Positions 23,211 through 36,095 of a DNA stretch of 64,000 bases are shown in pieces. Each line of letters starts with the position of its first letter. Positions within the stretch are counted from its first letter, which is position 1. Location of the stretch: NCBI GenBank assembly GCA_026745465.1, contig JACYXH010000785.1, positions 97,501-161,500 of the forward strand. Reading direction: 5' to 3'. Made by a program: the position numbers and the translations under genes. This DNA is from Lota lota (Eukaryota; Chordata; Actinopteri; Gadiformes; Lotidae). The notes beneath the pieces were generated by a model. It was not told the origin of the DNA, did no database searches, and worked only from the letters and a program-made list of their open reading frames with translations.

Positions 23211-23529
23211 GAAGAGGATGGTGATGACGAAGGCCTTTTTGGTCAGCCGTCCCTCTGCTGGTGGGAGATGTGCCTCAGCGCTGCTGGCGTGAGAAACCCC
23301 CCCCTGCCTGTTCGCCGTTGGTTTGTTCCTGCGCTGATCTGAGAAGGAGGAGCGTTTGAGACTCTGGGATGGTCCCGCTGAATACACCGAGGTGGAGTTC
23401 ACAGGTTAAAGTGTTGATGGTGGGATTCAGCCCGCTCTCGCTGGTAAAACCCTGGGGGCGGAGCTACGGTTGTGGGTGGGACCAGGGATCGCTTGAGGTC
23501 CATCAGGACCAAAACCTCTCGTCACAAGG
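23211..23529. other. Unique sequence
   Basis: No gene or element recognised. A weak CTCF-like string at about 23250 has three mismatches and is not called. Confidence 0.45.
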
Positions 23530-23812
23530 ACAGTTTTTCCCCCTCCGCCACTAGCCTTATTAACAAGGTCCGGAAACCACCCTGACTCTCTCCACACCCC
23601 ACCCCTGGCTCTACATGCCACTGTACTTAAATCTGCTCTTGTACATCTCAATTGTGTGTATATATTCATACATATATGTATACTTATTTTGTTTGTTCTA
23701 TTTAACCTGTAATAGAGAACGTGACGTGCACCTACATCACCAAGACAAATTCCTTGTATGTTTAAAAAACGTACTTGGCAATAAAGCTTTTCTGATTCTG
23801 ATTCTGATTCCT
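23530..23812 (+). mobile_element. Non-LTR retrotransposon 3' end (L2/Rex-like)
   Basis: The segment ends ACAAATTCCTTGTATGT, then ACTTGGCAATAAAGC and three GATTCT repeats, a terminus I recognise from teleost LINE families that end in a short tandem tail. Upstream CACTGTACTTAAATCTGCTC and ACCTACATCACC fit the 3' UTR of such an element. No reverse transcriptase remains, so it is a 5'-truncated copy; the 5' limit is uncertain. Confidence 0.6.
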
Positions 23813-24072
23813 GTGAGCCGTTTACTCACGGGACGTAGATCACGAACGCTTGCATTAAAAGAAACGACTTATTGAAATCAATGGAGAAATGTACACGTTG
23901 CAGTGCTTTGTACCCAGAAAGAACCGCAGCTCCCCGTGTGCTTGGCAGGGTTTACGGGCCGGTGTTGGCCTTTCCAACATGGCGGCGACGTTGACGTAGG
24001 TTTCCAAGGCCGGGGCGGCCTGCATGTGTTGATGTTGTCTACCTGAAGAAAGGAAGATGGCGCTCATTCACT
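23813..24072. other. Unique sequence with two YY1-like motifs
   Basis: Unique sequence with YY1-like CCAACATGGCGGC (23974-23986) and AAGATGGCG (24054-24062), both plus, and a CRE-like TTGACGTAGG between them. Such motifs are often just downstream of transcription starts in vertebrate promoters, but no exon is visible. Confidence 0.4.
23974..23986 (+). promoter_or_regulatory. YY1-like motif
   Basis: CCAACATGGCGGC matches the CAANATGGCGGC consensus of the zinc-finger factor YY1. Binding is inferred only. Confidence 0.45.
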
Positions 24073-24476
24073 CTAACTGGTACCCTTTACTCTCCGTATG
24101 CCCGCTCATCAGTTAAGCTAACTGGTACCCTTTACTCTCCGTATGCCCGCTCATCAGTTAAGCTAACTGGTACCCTTTACTCTCCGTATGCCCGCTCATC
24201 AGTTAAGCTAACTGGTACCCTTTACTCTCCGTATGCCCGCTCATCAGTTAAGCTAACTGGTACCCTTTACTCTCCGTATGCCCGCTCATCAGTTAAGCTA
24301 ACTGGTACCCTTTACTCTCCGTATGCCCGCTCATCAGTTAAGCTAACTGGTACCCTTTACTCTCCGTATGCCCGCTCATCAGTTAAGCTAACTGGTACCC
24401 TTTACTCTCCGTATGCCCGCTCATCAGTTAAGCTAACTGGTACCCTTTACTCTCCGTATGCCCGCTCATCAGTTAG
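24073..24476. repeat. 45-bp minisatellite, 9 identical copies
   Basis: Nine units of 45 bp begin CTAACTGGTACCCTTTACTC and contain TCCGTATGCCCGCTCATCAG. I see no differences between copies apart from the last few bases. Perfect identity implies very recent amplification, recent homogenisation or an assembly effect. Confidence 0.97.
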
Positions 24477-24597
24477 GACATGCACACACACACACAATAA
24501 CACACACACACACACACAATAACACACACACACACAATAACACACACACACACACACAATAACACACACACACACACAATAACACACACACACAAAC

Positions 24598-24628
<31 letters not shown>

Positions 24629-24668
24629 ATAACACACACACACACACACACACACAATAAACACACAC

Positions 24669-24709
<41 letters not shown>

Positions 24710-24856
24710 AACACACAATAACACACACACAATAACTCACACACACACACACACACACACAATAACACACACACAATAACACACAAACACAATAACACAC
24801 AAACACAATAACACACACACACACACACAATATAACACACACACACACACACACAC
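24477..24856. repeat. (CA)n array with AATAA interruptions
   Basis: CA runs separated by AATAACACAC at irregular intervals (about 20 interruptions). This is a compound microsatellite formed by repeated copying of the AATAA-bearing unit. Confidence 0.96.
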
Positions 24857-24969
24857 GTCCTCACCCTCTCATCACGGTTCCATAAGCGCCATCATGTCGT
24901 CACCCTCTCATCACGGTTCATGTCGTCACCCTGGGCCGGGGGGGTGGGGGGGGGGTGAGGGGGGGGAGT
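24857..24969. repeat. Short direct repeat and G-rich stretch
   Basis: CACCCTCTCATCACGGTTC occurs twice (about 24863 and 24901), followed by CATGTCGTCACCCT variants. A G-rich tract with several G6-G9 runs follows at 24935-24967. Confidence 0.85.
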
Positions 24970-25260
24970 CGTACAGCGCCGCTCTGCCGGCTCAGCCGAG
25001 CGGTAAATGACATTGTTTAGCTATCAAAAGCGCGGCGTAATTACATTTGCACCATCCAGAGGCAGGCGTGCGGCGGAGGGCAGGCAGCAGTAGCGTGATC
25101 ACAGGAGCCCGGCCCCCGGCCCCCCCGGGGGGCCAACCAGCCCATTATTATGGAAATGACCTCGGGGAGGGCTCGGATCAGGGGGATAAGAGGAGCTTGT
25201 AATCCAGCCGGCGACGCGCGGCGCGGGGACAGCCGCCACTGTAGCTTGTTAGCGTGTGTT
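24970..25260. other. Candidate conserved non-coding element
   Basis: Unique block with balanced composition and homeodomain-type sites, for example GTAAATGACATTGTTTAGC and GCGTAATTACATTTGCACC, then CCCATTATTATGGAAATGAC. This texture is typical of vertebrate enhancer-like CNEs. Conservation itself is not testable here. Confidence 0.35.
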
Positions 25261-25869
25261 AGCATGTGTTAGCAGAGGTACAGATGACACATGGGCTTCG
25301 CCGAGAGAAAGCTACAGTGTGTAGCTTTTTATTTAATCAATCGTTCTGCAGAGAACCGTGCGTAGCAGTGTGTTAGCGTGCTAGCATGTGTGCTAACATG
25401 TGTGCGAACACGTGTCAGCCGAGATGGCTACTTTGCAGCTTTTATTAAAGTAAACGTATAATATTGTAATATGGTGAGGATGGTTTGAATGTTAACCCCA
25501 CCCCCACTCAGATTTGTGTTGATCATCTTTTGATATGATTAATATTTTGTTTATTGTGAAATTAAGACGTATTGATTTATTACCAATACTTTGATGTGAC
25601 CAACGAGAGCGGCAACATGAAACCAAAAGTATTTCATATCCGGTTTCTTAAGCAGACAAGTAGGGTGATAGTAGTGTTAAGTAGTGTGATTGTGTGCTTG
25701 TGTTAGACCATTAGTATGGATGACCAGGCCTGCGTAGTTTATGGTAGGTGGGATGACTAGTCGTAGAGAAGGTTCAGGTTACTGTATTTGTAACATCCAA
25801 AACACATCCAGGTTAGTTAATGCTCCTGCCGGTGCCCTTGACCAAGGCACTAGGCAGTGCCTGGAGTTG
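25261..25869. other. Unique A+T-rich sequence
   Basis: Repeated GTGTTAGCGTG/GTGTTAGCATG words near the left edge, then unique A+T-rich sequence. No gene. Confidence 0.45.
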
Positions 25870-27295
25870 GTCCCCGGCCCACTGCTCCCAGTGCTGCTAG
25901 TGATGGTTAAATGCTCCTAGTGATGGTTAAACGCTCCCAGTGCGGCTAGTGATGGTTAAATGGTCCTAGTGATGGTTAAATGCTCCCAGTGCGGCTAGTG
26001 ATGGTTAAATGCTCCTAGTAATGGTTAAATGCTTCTAGTGATGGTTAAATGGTTTTAGTGCTGCTAGTGATGGTTAAATGTTCCTAGTGATGGTTAAATG
26101 CTCCTAGTGCTGCTAGTGATGGTTAAATGCTCCTAGTGATGGTTAAATGCTCCTAGTGCTGCTAGTGATGGTAAAATGCTCCTAGTGATGGTTAAATGTT
26201 CCTAGTGATGGTTAAATGCTCCTAGTGATGGTTAAATGCTCCTAGTGCTGCTAGTGATGGTAAAAGGCTCCTAGTGATGGTTAAATGCTCCTAGTGATGG
26301 TTAAATGGTTTTAGTGCTGCTAGTGATGGTTAAATGCTCCTAGTGCTGCTAGTGATGGTTAAATGCTCCTAGTGCTGCTAGTGATAGTTAAATGGTTTTA
26401 GTGCTGCTAGTGATGGCTAAATGCTCCTAGTGCTGCTAGTGATGGTTAAATGCTCCTAGTGATGGTTAAATGCTCCTAGTGCTGCTAGTGATGGTTAAAT
26501 GCTCCTAGTGATGGTTAAATGCTCCTAGTGCTGCTAGTGATGGTTAAATGCTCTAGTGCTGCTAGTGATGGTTAAATGCTCCTAGTGATGGTTAAATGCT
26601 CCTAGTGATGGTTAAATGCTCCTAGTGCTGCTAGTGATGGTTAAATGGTTTTAGTGCTGCTAGTGATGGTTAAATGTTCCTAGTGCTGCTAGTGATGGTT
26701 AAATGCTCCTAGTAATGGTTAAATGCTTCTAGTGATGGTTAAATGGTTTTAGTGCTGCTAGTGATGGTTAAATGCTCCTAGTGCTGCTAGTGATGGTTAA
26801 ATGCTCCTAGTGCTGCTAGTGATGGTTAAATGCTCCTAGTGCTGCTAGTGATGGTTAAATGCTCCTAGTGCTGCTAGTGATGGTTAAATGCTCCTAGTGA
26901 TGGTTAAATGGTTTTACTGCTGCTAGTGATGGTTAAATGCTCCTGGTGCTGCTAGTGATGGTTAAATGGTTTTACTGCTGCTAGTGATGGTTAAATGCTC
27001 CTAGTGCTGCTAGTGATGGTTAAATGCTACTAGTGATGGTTAAATGCTCCTAGTGCTGCTAGTGATGGTTAAATGCTCCTAGTGCTGCTAGTGATGGTTA
27101 AATGCTCCTAGTGCTGCTAGTGATGGTTAAATGCTCCTAGTGCTGCTAGTGATGGTTAAATGCTCCTAGTGATAGTTAAATGGTTTTAGTGCTGCTAGTG
27201 ATGGTTAAATGCTCCTAGTGCTGCTAGTGATGGTTAAATGCTCCTAGTGCTGCTAGTAATGGTTAAATGCTCCTAGTGCTGCTAGTGATGGTTCA
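25870..27295. repeat. 20/29-bp modular minisatellite, ~1.4 kb
   Basis: Core unit CTCCTAGTGATGGTTAAATG (20 bp). Long units add CTGCTAGTG after CTAGTG to give 29 bp, so the extra 9 bp is bounded by CTAGTG repeats. Variants include GGTTTTAGTG and GTTCCTAGTG. About 55-60 units. Early units at the left edge are degenerate (GTGCGGCTAGTG). Confidence 0.96.
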
Positions 27296-28200
27296 AAGCA
27301 GAGATCTCATTTCGTTGTACAGTACGATAGTACTACAGTGACAAATATAGAATCTTCTTCTTCTTCTACCCCGTTGGTCGATTTGGTTCGCAGTAGACGA
27401 AACATCCACCTTGACACACGCCGTAGGTTCCAGTCATGGCTCAGTCCTCTAGCACTATGAGATAAAGAAAGCGCTTCTCTGTCATCTGTGCATGTTGCTA
27501 AGACCTGTTCATCTGAGTGACGGCCGCTGGAACAAAGCTACTTTCATACAGCTTTGTTCTGCGCTTTGAGACGGCAAACCCTCGTCCAGAAGGAAGGAGC
27601 TGAACTCCGTGTGCAAAGGGTGGGTGGGTGGGGGGGGGGGGGGTGGTGTCTTTGATTTAAGGTGGAGTCAGTTACTCCGCTGACCTGGGACGCTGGCTTA
27701 AGCTTCGACCCACCCCTCGGCCAACGAGAACATTTGCCAATTGGATGCGGAGGGTTTCGGCTCGCTAAATTGTCTGAGCGGTGTGCACAGTGGGAGCGTA
27801 CCGCGGCCGTGGTGCTAGCGCAGCTAGCATTCACACGAGTAGAACCCGGGTGAGGGAACCGGCCTGTGCCGTGCGGGTTATCGGATGTGCTCCGGTGGTA
27901 CGGAGGCTGGCCTGCTGGAGCTCAGAGGCAGCGGCTCGCGGAGGATTACCGGCGTCAAGACGAATCCTCCATCGTGTTTGTTTTCTAGGCCCGGCTTTGA
28001 TGCGGCTTCACACAGTCAACCGTCGGCTTCCTACCACTTCCTGACGAACAAGTCGATGGATTCCATTAGTGGGGGGTGAGGTGGTGGGGGGGGGGGGGAG
28101 TCGAGTTGAAGAGGTACGAGGCTGCAGGCGCATGCTCCCGTGATGAGGAGAGAGGAGACGCTTTTACACCACAGAGGAAACTTCAAGTGCACTAGTCGAC
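27296..28200. other. Unique sequence with short G runs
   Basis: Unique sequence with a (TTC)n patch at 27353-27367 and G runs at 27630-27643 (14) and 28086-28098 (13). CpG-richer from 27680 to 28000. Frames of 60-96 codons are not recognisable. Confidence 0.5.
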
Positions 28201-28389
28201 AGGATGAGTAAGGTTATATATAGATCTCTTCAGCAAACGCGCCTAAATCTCGGAGATACAGGCTGGATGTATCGGTTAGCAAAACCTCCGGTCTTCTAAG
28301 AGGGTTATGTAGCGATGTCTGTGTCTCTTTAGGAAACCCCAAACTGTTGAGAGGGTTGAAATGTCGACCGGTTGTAAATATCTGCATCT
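28201..28389. repeat. Degenerate left edge of 47-bp array
   Basis: Weak, diverged relatives of the 47-bp unit: TTATATATAGATCTCTTC, GCGATGTCTGTGTCTCTTTAG and AATATCTGCATCTCTTTAG. Consistent with an older array edge decaying into unique sequence. Confidence 0.5.
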
Positions 28390-28600
28390 CTTTAGAGGAG
28401 CGTGTTTCTTAAACTGTGGGTCAGGACCCGGAATGGGTCGCGATCCAGTTGGGTCGCTACCTGACAGTAGGACCCGTGTAAGGAAGGGATTGCCTATGTG
28501 GGTGCCAGAGGGTTGTTAGTCTGCGCTGATTGGGTCCCACACACACTGACCTTGTCTTTGGGTCCCGAGATGAAAAGGCTTAAGAAGCTCTGCTTTAGAG
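28390..28600. mobile_element. hAT-type MITE with 8-bp target-site duplication
   Basis: A ~195-bp insertion (28398-28592) has inverted ends: GTTTCTTAAACTGTGGGTC at the left, and CAGAGCTTCTTAAGCC when the right end is read in reverse. The interior has GGGTCGCGATCC and GGGTCCCGAGATG, as in non-autonomous hAT elements of vertebrates. CTTTAGAG flanks both sides (28390-28397 and 28593-28600), the 8-bp duplication typical of hAT insertion. No transposase. It lies at the edge of the 47-bp array. Confidence 0.75.
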
Positions 28601-29255
28601 GGTATAGACTAGTTATATATAGATGATATAGCTGTATCTAATTAGTGGGTATAGACTAGTCATATATAGATGATATAGCTGTATCTAATTAGTGGGTATA
28701 GACTAGTCATATATAGATGATATAGCTGTATCTAATTAGTGGGTATAGACTAGTTATATATAGATGATATAGCTGTATCTAGGTAGAGGGTATAGACTAG
28801 TCATATATAGATGATATAGCTGTATCTAGGTAGAGGGTATAGACTAGTTATATATAGATGATATAGCTGTATCTAATTAGAGGGTATAGACTAGTCATAT
28901 ATAGATGATATAGCTGTATCTAGGTAGAGGGTATAGACTAGTTATATATAGATGATATAGCTGTATCTAATTAGTGGGTATAGACTAGTTATATATAGAT
29001 GATATAGCTGTATCTAGTTAGAGGGTATATACTAGTTATATATAGATGATATAGCTGTATCTAATTAGTGGGTATAGACTAGTCATATATAGATGATATA
29101 GCTGTATCTAGGTAGAGGGTATAGACTAGTTATATATAGATGATATAGCTGTATCTAGGTAGAGGGTATAGTTATATAGATTACATAGCAGTACCTCGTT
29201 AAAGTGTATGTACTGGTTATATATAGATTGATATATAGCTGTCTCTTGTTGGAGG
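28601..29255. repeat. 47-bp minisatellite, ~12 core copies plus decayed end
   Basis: Units of 47 bp contain GGGTATAGACTAGTTATATA and TAGATGATATAGCTGTATC. Variation is confined to CATATA/TATATA and the TAATTAGTG/TAGGTAGAG ends. After 29163 the units degenerate (GATTACATAGCAGTACC, GATTGATATATAGC). A+T-rich, with frequent CTAG and TATA. Confidence 0.95.
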
Positions 29256-30133
<878 letters not shown>

Positions 30134-30151
30134 GGGGGGGGGGGGGGGGGG
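30134..30151. repeat. Poly(G) tract of 18 nt
   Basis: Uninterrupted G run. Confidence 0.95.
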
Positions 30152-30360
30152 TGATGTTAGCGTGTGTCTCCCCCTCCTCCCAACAACACGGCAGCAGATG
30201 GGAGGATGAGGGGTGAGGAAGACTTTACCTCCGAGGTGGTAACAGTGAAGACCCTCATTAACACTGAATTTACCACTTCGTTAGCGCCACGCGCTTCCTG
30301 TAGCGCGCCGCGCCGCGTCGCACCCACTCCTCGGAGCATACATTACAGTCTAAATAAACC

Positions 30361-30487
30361 CTGGACTCCTCCTCCTGCTCCTCCTCCTGCTTCTCCTCCT
30401 GCTCCTGCTCCTCCTCCTCCTGCTCCTCATCCTCCTGCTCCTCCTGCTGCTCCTCCTCCTGCTCCTCCTCCTCCTGCTCCTCCTCCA
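30361..30487. repeat. (CTCCTG)n/(CTC)n polypyrimidine array
   Basis: TCCTCCTGCTCCTCC-type modules. The Glu/Gln-rich minus frame and Pro/Ala-rich plus frame are low complexity. Confidence 0.95.
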
Positions 30488-30630
30488 TCAGGCTCCCTGC
30501 GCACGTCTACCTCCTCCTCCTCGCACCAGCATGCTCCTCGTCGCCGCTGTGTTTGTCAATAAAGTTCTAACGGCTGGATGTTGCACGGAATAATCGGTGA
30601 TGAATTGTGAGGTGAAACACACACTGTATG

Positions 30631-30633
<3 letters not shown>

Positions 30634-30668
<35 letters not shown>
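30634..30668. repeat. (TG)n microsatellite
   Basis: Short TG run, followed by about 90 bp of unique sequence before a second TG run. Confidence 0.97.
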
Positions 30669-30670
<2 letters not shown>

Positions 30671-30755
30671 ACGCGTTTGTATGTGTGTCATATGCTTCAG
30701 GAAGGGTGTGTTGCCAAATTGTGGCAAAGATTGGCGCAGCGTTGCCGTGCCGACA

Positions 30756-31749
<994 letters not shown>

Positions 31750-32160
31750 CTGCTGCCTCCTCCTCCTCCTCCTACAACTCTATCACTACCCCCACTACTA
31801 CCACCATCTTTCCTCCTCCATTTACTCCTCCTCCTCCACCTCCTCCTCCTACAACTCTATCACTACCCCCACTACTACCACCATCTCTCCTCCTCCTCCT
31901 CCTACAACTCTATCACAACCCCCACTACTACCACCATCTCTCCTCCTCCTCCTCCTACAACTCTATCACAACCCCCACTACTACCACCATCTCTCCTCCT
32001 CCTCCTCCTACAACTCTATCACAACCCCCACTACTACCACCATCTCTCCTCCTCCTCCTACAACTCTGTCACTACCCCACTACTACCACCATCTTTCCTC
32101 CTCCTCCTCCTCCTACAACTCTATCACAACCCCCACTACTACCACCATCTTTCCTCCTCC
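31750..32160. repeat. 51-54-bp pyrimidine-rich minisatellite
   Basis: Units of 51-54 bp contain TCCTACAACTCTATCAC, CCCCCACTACTACCACC and ATCTCTCCTCCTCC. The (TCC)n part varies in length. About 7 copies. Confidence 0.93.
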
Positions 32161-32720
32161 TCCTCCTCCTCCTCCTCCTCCACCCCCACTACTAGAACTA
32201 CTACCATCTCACCACCACCATCACCCCCTACATATAACCACCACTTCCCCCACTGCTACCACCAACCCCACAAATCACCCCCCCTGCATATAATAACCAC
32301 CATCACCCCCACGAGCACTACTAGTACCACCTTCTCCACCACCACCCTCTCCACCACCACCACCTCCTCCTCCATCCCCTCTACTAGTACCACCTTCTCC
32401 ACCACCACCCTCTCCACCACCTCCTCCTCCATCCCCTCTACTAGGGTCACCACCACCACCCTCTCCTCCACCACCACCTCCTCCTCCATCCCCTCTACTA
32501 GTACCACCTTCTCCACCACCACCCTCTCCACCACCTCCTCCTCCATCCCCTCTACTAGGGTCACCACCACCACCTTCTCCACCACCACCACCTCCTCCTC
32601 CATCCCCTCTACTAGGGTCACCACCACCACCCTCTCCTCCACCACCACCACCACCTCCTCCTCCTCCATCCCCTCTACTAGGGTCACCACCACCACCTCC
32701 ACTGCCACCCCCATCTCCGT
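32161..32720. repeat. (CCA)/(TCC) array with CTACTAG modules
   Basis: Repeats built from CACCACCACCCTCTCC, CCTCCTCCTCCATCCCC and TCTACTAGGGTCACC or TCTACTAGTACCACC. This gives a 359-codon Ser/Thr-rich plus frame and a Val/Glu-rich minus frame. I regard both as repeat translation. Confidence 0.93.
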
Positions 32721-33660
32721 CACCGACTCCTCCACCCCTAAAGAGAAGGTGTCTGAGCTGCCTGATCCCTGGCCATCAGTGGCTGGGCTCCGACCTCATG
32801 ACCGCTGGCTAGGGCTGGACCAGTAAGGCGATGGACGACAGGACGCTGTGAACTGGTGAGCACCGTGTTTTTGAACACGGAGACGCTGAGGTTGTCGTGA
32901 CGACACTGCAGGGAGCCACTGACACACGACGCAGTAAAACGGAGGAGATGGAGCCTACACCACCTAAAATAATGATAATAATAATAAGCCCAAGATGGAG
33001 ATAACCGCTAAAACTGGCAGCGTGTTATTTAAAGGTGGCATTACCCACGCAGATAGATTACACAAACAAGTGTTTTTCCTCGTCGTGGAGTAAAGAAATT
33101 GCCAACACGTGGGCACTCTGAGCTCTGGAGTTTCACAGCGTCTCCGTGGCGACGGAGCCGACGACAGCGCCGGTGATTTTAGGAAGCACAGCAGCGTATT
33201 AATAGCACTGCGGGAAGGCTTGTAATGAGGAGAATGACCCCGAACGCGACGACGCAAGGAGCGGGAACGATGGGGCGCCGGTCGGTTCGGATTCTGCCGC
33301 GCGTTCCGAGCGTTCCAAGCGTTCCGAGCGGAACGTGCGTTCCGAGCGTTCCGAGTGGAACGTGCGGCACTCATTTCCTCCAGACGTGTGATGTATCATT
33401 TAGACGGGCATAATCAGGGGAACTACTGGAACCTTTCACAGCCTTTTATGTGCGGGGCCGTGTGGGCGTCTGCTGTGCGCCGGCGACATTGTTATTCATG
33501 TAGTGAGGAGAGGAAGACGAGGAGGAGGAGGAGGAGGAGGAAGTGATAGGGAACGATCTGGGATCACACAGCAACCGGAAGATGTGAGGATCTGCTGAGG
33601 GACCGAGCCGACCGTTAGCTGAACTGGAGATGCTTGATGGCTAGCGATTGAACACGAAAG
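32721..33660. other. Unique sequence with GCGTTCCGAG decamers
   Basis: Unique block with GC-rich patches. A short decamer repeat is at 33296-33364, a (GAG)n at 33513-33542 and TAATAATAATAA at 32968-32986. No gene recognised. Confidence 0.5.
33296..33364. repeat. Decamer GCGTTCCGAG repeat with inverted GGAACG
   Basis: GCGTTCCGAG/GCGTTCCAAG units repeat about six times and are broken twice by GGAACGTGCG, which pairs with CGCACGTTCC-type neighbours. The TTCC..GGAA spacing gives local inverted symmetry. Confidence 0.8.
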
Positions 33661-34127
33661 TGGGGGCAGCGATAGTCTGGTTGTCCAGCCTAAAGGTTCT
33701 GGGTTCGATCCCCAATGCCCCTAGCCCCTACCTGCTCCTTAATGACCTGTCTCTGTACTGTCTAACCCCTACCTGCTCCTTAATGACCTGTCTCTGTACT
33801 GTCTAACCCCTACCTGCTCCTTAATGACATGTCTCTGTACTGTTAAACCCATACCTGCTCCTTAATGACCTGTCTCTGTACTGTCTAACCCCTACCTGCT
33901 CCTTAATGACCTGTCTCTATACTGTCTAACCCCTACCTGCTCCTTAATGACCTGTCTCTGTACTGTCTAACCCCTACCTGCTCCTTAATGACCTGTCTGT
34001 ACTGTCTAACCCCTACCTGCTCCTTAATGACCTGTCTCTGTACTGTCTAACCCCTACCTGCTCCTTGATGAAATGGATCCGAAATCGCTGTATGTTGCTT
34101 TTGATAAAAGGGGTTTGCTAAATTCTT
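33661..34127 (+). mobile_element. SINE with expanded body (copy 5)
   Basis: Head with B box GGTTCGATCCC at 33702-33712. About eight 41-bp units (33725-34067) follow. The L2-type tail is TGTATGTTGCTTTTGATAAA then GGGTTTGCTAAATTC to about 34127. Same architecture as copy 1, with a shorter array. Confidence 0.85.
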
Positions 34128-35433
34128 AAAAAGTAAATATTAAAAGTTGACAGCATTTCAGACCCCTCGGCTGGATTCTGGTGGCATTATGTACATGGCA
34201 AAAAAACTATAAAGGTTTAAGTAAATGTTTTCTATGTCACACTAGAAACACTACTTGAGTTACACTTTTGGCAAACAGCCCGATGACCCTTGACCCTGTG
34301 ATAATACAAGTGATATACCGTTCCTCAACTGCCCTCCTGAAACTGGGAAAGTACGATTCCAACAGAAGGAGTTCACTGGTCTGCCTCGCTCTCCAGAAGA
34401 GAGGTTAAGATTGGCTGTTGAAGTTGGATTCTGCTGAGCCTCGGCTGGGGGCCATTCTGTGGGTTGAAGTCTTAAAGTCACACATTTTAGGGAAGTATTT
34501 GTGGATCGCTGGACAGATGATATAAAAACCCCAAATGAAAATAAAACGCTGTCACTGTTGGGCATTTTACTGGAGAGGTTAGCCAAGAGAAAATACTAAT
34601 TCTGAAGCGAAAAAATAAATAAAAAAAGAAGTTGAAGCCACAAAATGGAATGGAGGCAAGTTGTTTAGTTGCTAACTATAGGATTTTATGAGTTTTACCA
34701 TGAACAAAAAGTATATACAGTTCTTCCCAAAGGACACAGGATTAAATCAATAAGTCAGTGGTAGTTTTACTTCCCCACTGATTCATACCAGGGCGGCTCA
34801 GAATAACACTTCACGTTAATTGAATGCATGGAACGACCACAAAGGACCTTTGGAAATGGACATTAAAAAGTAATGGATGGTTTTATTGTGCAGTTGGACG
34901 CCGCTCCGTTTGGTCCAGTCTGTTGTTTAATGCGCGTCCAAATCGCCTATCAATGCCACAGTAAAGGAACTTGATACAGGCTTCAAAATAAAAGTGCACG
35001 TTGGCTTTGTGGAAAATAACTTGTAATTCACATGAGTCCATAATATGCTAATTCTGTTATTCCTTTATACGGATTTTCTAAACAATTTTAATCAGTAAAA
35101 TGTTGCTAGCTGTATCTTTGTAAATCAATGTATTCATATTAAATCTATAGCATGTTATTTTCCTATAATGTAGTGCGCTAGAGATGCAGGGTTTTGTAAA
35201 CATGTCGAGAAGGCCCTTTATTGCAGAACTTAAATATAAATATACACACTGCCTTAAATGAAGTAAATACATATATCTTTAAAATATACAACATTTGTCT
35301 CCAGTCAAAATAACCTAGTCAAAGACTTTCAGGTTTATTTTGAAAAACCTTTATTGCACCACTTGACTTTCTAGTGAAAAAATAAATAGATTGAAGAGTA
35401 GAATATTGACGGCTGCTGGAAGCTCACACTCTG

Positions 35434-35436
<3 letters not shown>
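34128..35436. other. ~1.3-kb A+T-rich unique block, nature unknown
   Basis: The largest A+T-rich unique block in the window. AATAAA occurs on both strands (for example AAAATAAAACG near 34540 and, on the minus strand, two near 35340-35355), so it could be an untranslated exon or regulatory DNA. The best open frame (minus, 34260-34586, 108 codons) has no recognisable domain. The sequence alone does not settle it. Confidence 0.4.

Positions 35437-35471
<35 letters not shown>
35437..35471. repeat. (TG)n microsatellite
   Basis: Short TG run. Confidence 0.96.
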
Positions 35472-35476
<5 letters not shown>

Positions 35477-36095
35477 TCCCTGAAGACTGACTGACTGAGA
35501 TTGTGTTAAACACCACCAATCACACGTCGCAGTGGCGAAGGAAAAACACATCCTGGAAACGCCGAGCAGACGGAGGAAGAGTTTAGAGCACGCAGGGAAT
35601 CGCAGCTTTGCTTCTTGGTCTCCGTAAACAGTTTTAAACTCCTACCTGCCTGCCTGTGTTACCTTAAGTCCTCGAAGGAGTTGCCTAATCATCTGCAAAA
35701 CTGTCGGAAATTCACATAACGATCGTTCCTATTCACTCAGATTTGCTTTAGCAAGTCAAATATGGAGCCGAGGGAACGTAGGACTTCCCACGCTGCTGCA
35801 GGCAGGAAAGGGACTGCAGATGTATTAGATCTATCATTGTCCCTTTTAATCGTCCAATACCAGCCACCGTGTCACTTCATCCTTTGAAGTCCAGCAGTTT
35901 GCACTATTTGTATTTGCTCTTTCTACAACAGTATTACAGTGGTATATCCCTTGGCATCCTTATAGTTCTATCGGTACATCGTATCCGTTTTATTTTCACA
36001 TGTTGGACGGTTGAGGGTGTCTGAAATGCAAGCGTTTCCTGGCCATGAACGGCTTCTACTCGTTCTTTAATTAAACTAAAGTAGAAACCTGGACA
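35472..36095. other. Unique sequence
   Basis: Unique sequence with no recognised gene or element. Confidence 0.5.

Noticed and set aside
23247-23264. Sixth CTCF-like motif
   Set aside because: Three mismatches to the consensus, well below the five called motifs.
34260-34586. 108-codon minus frame as a gene
   Set aside because: Unique sequence, but no recognisable domain, no codon or splice evidence, and length within chance expectation.
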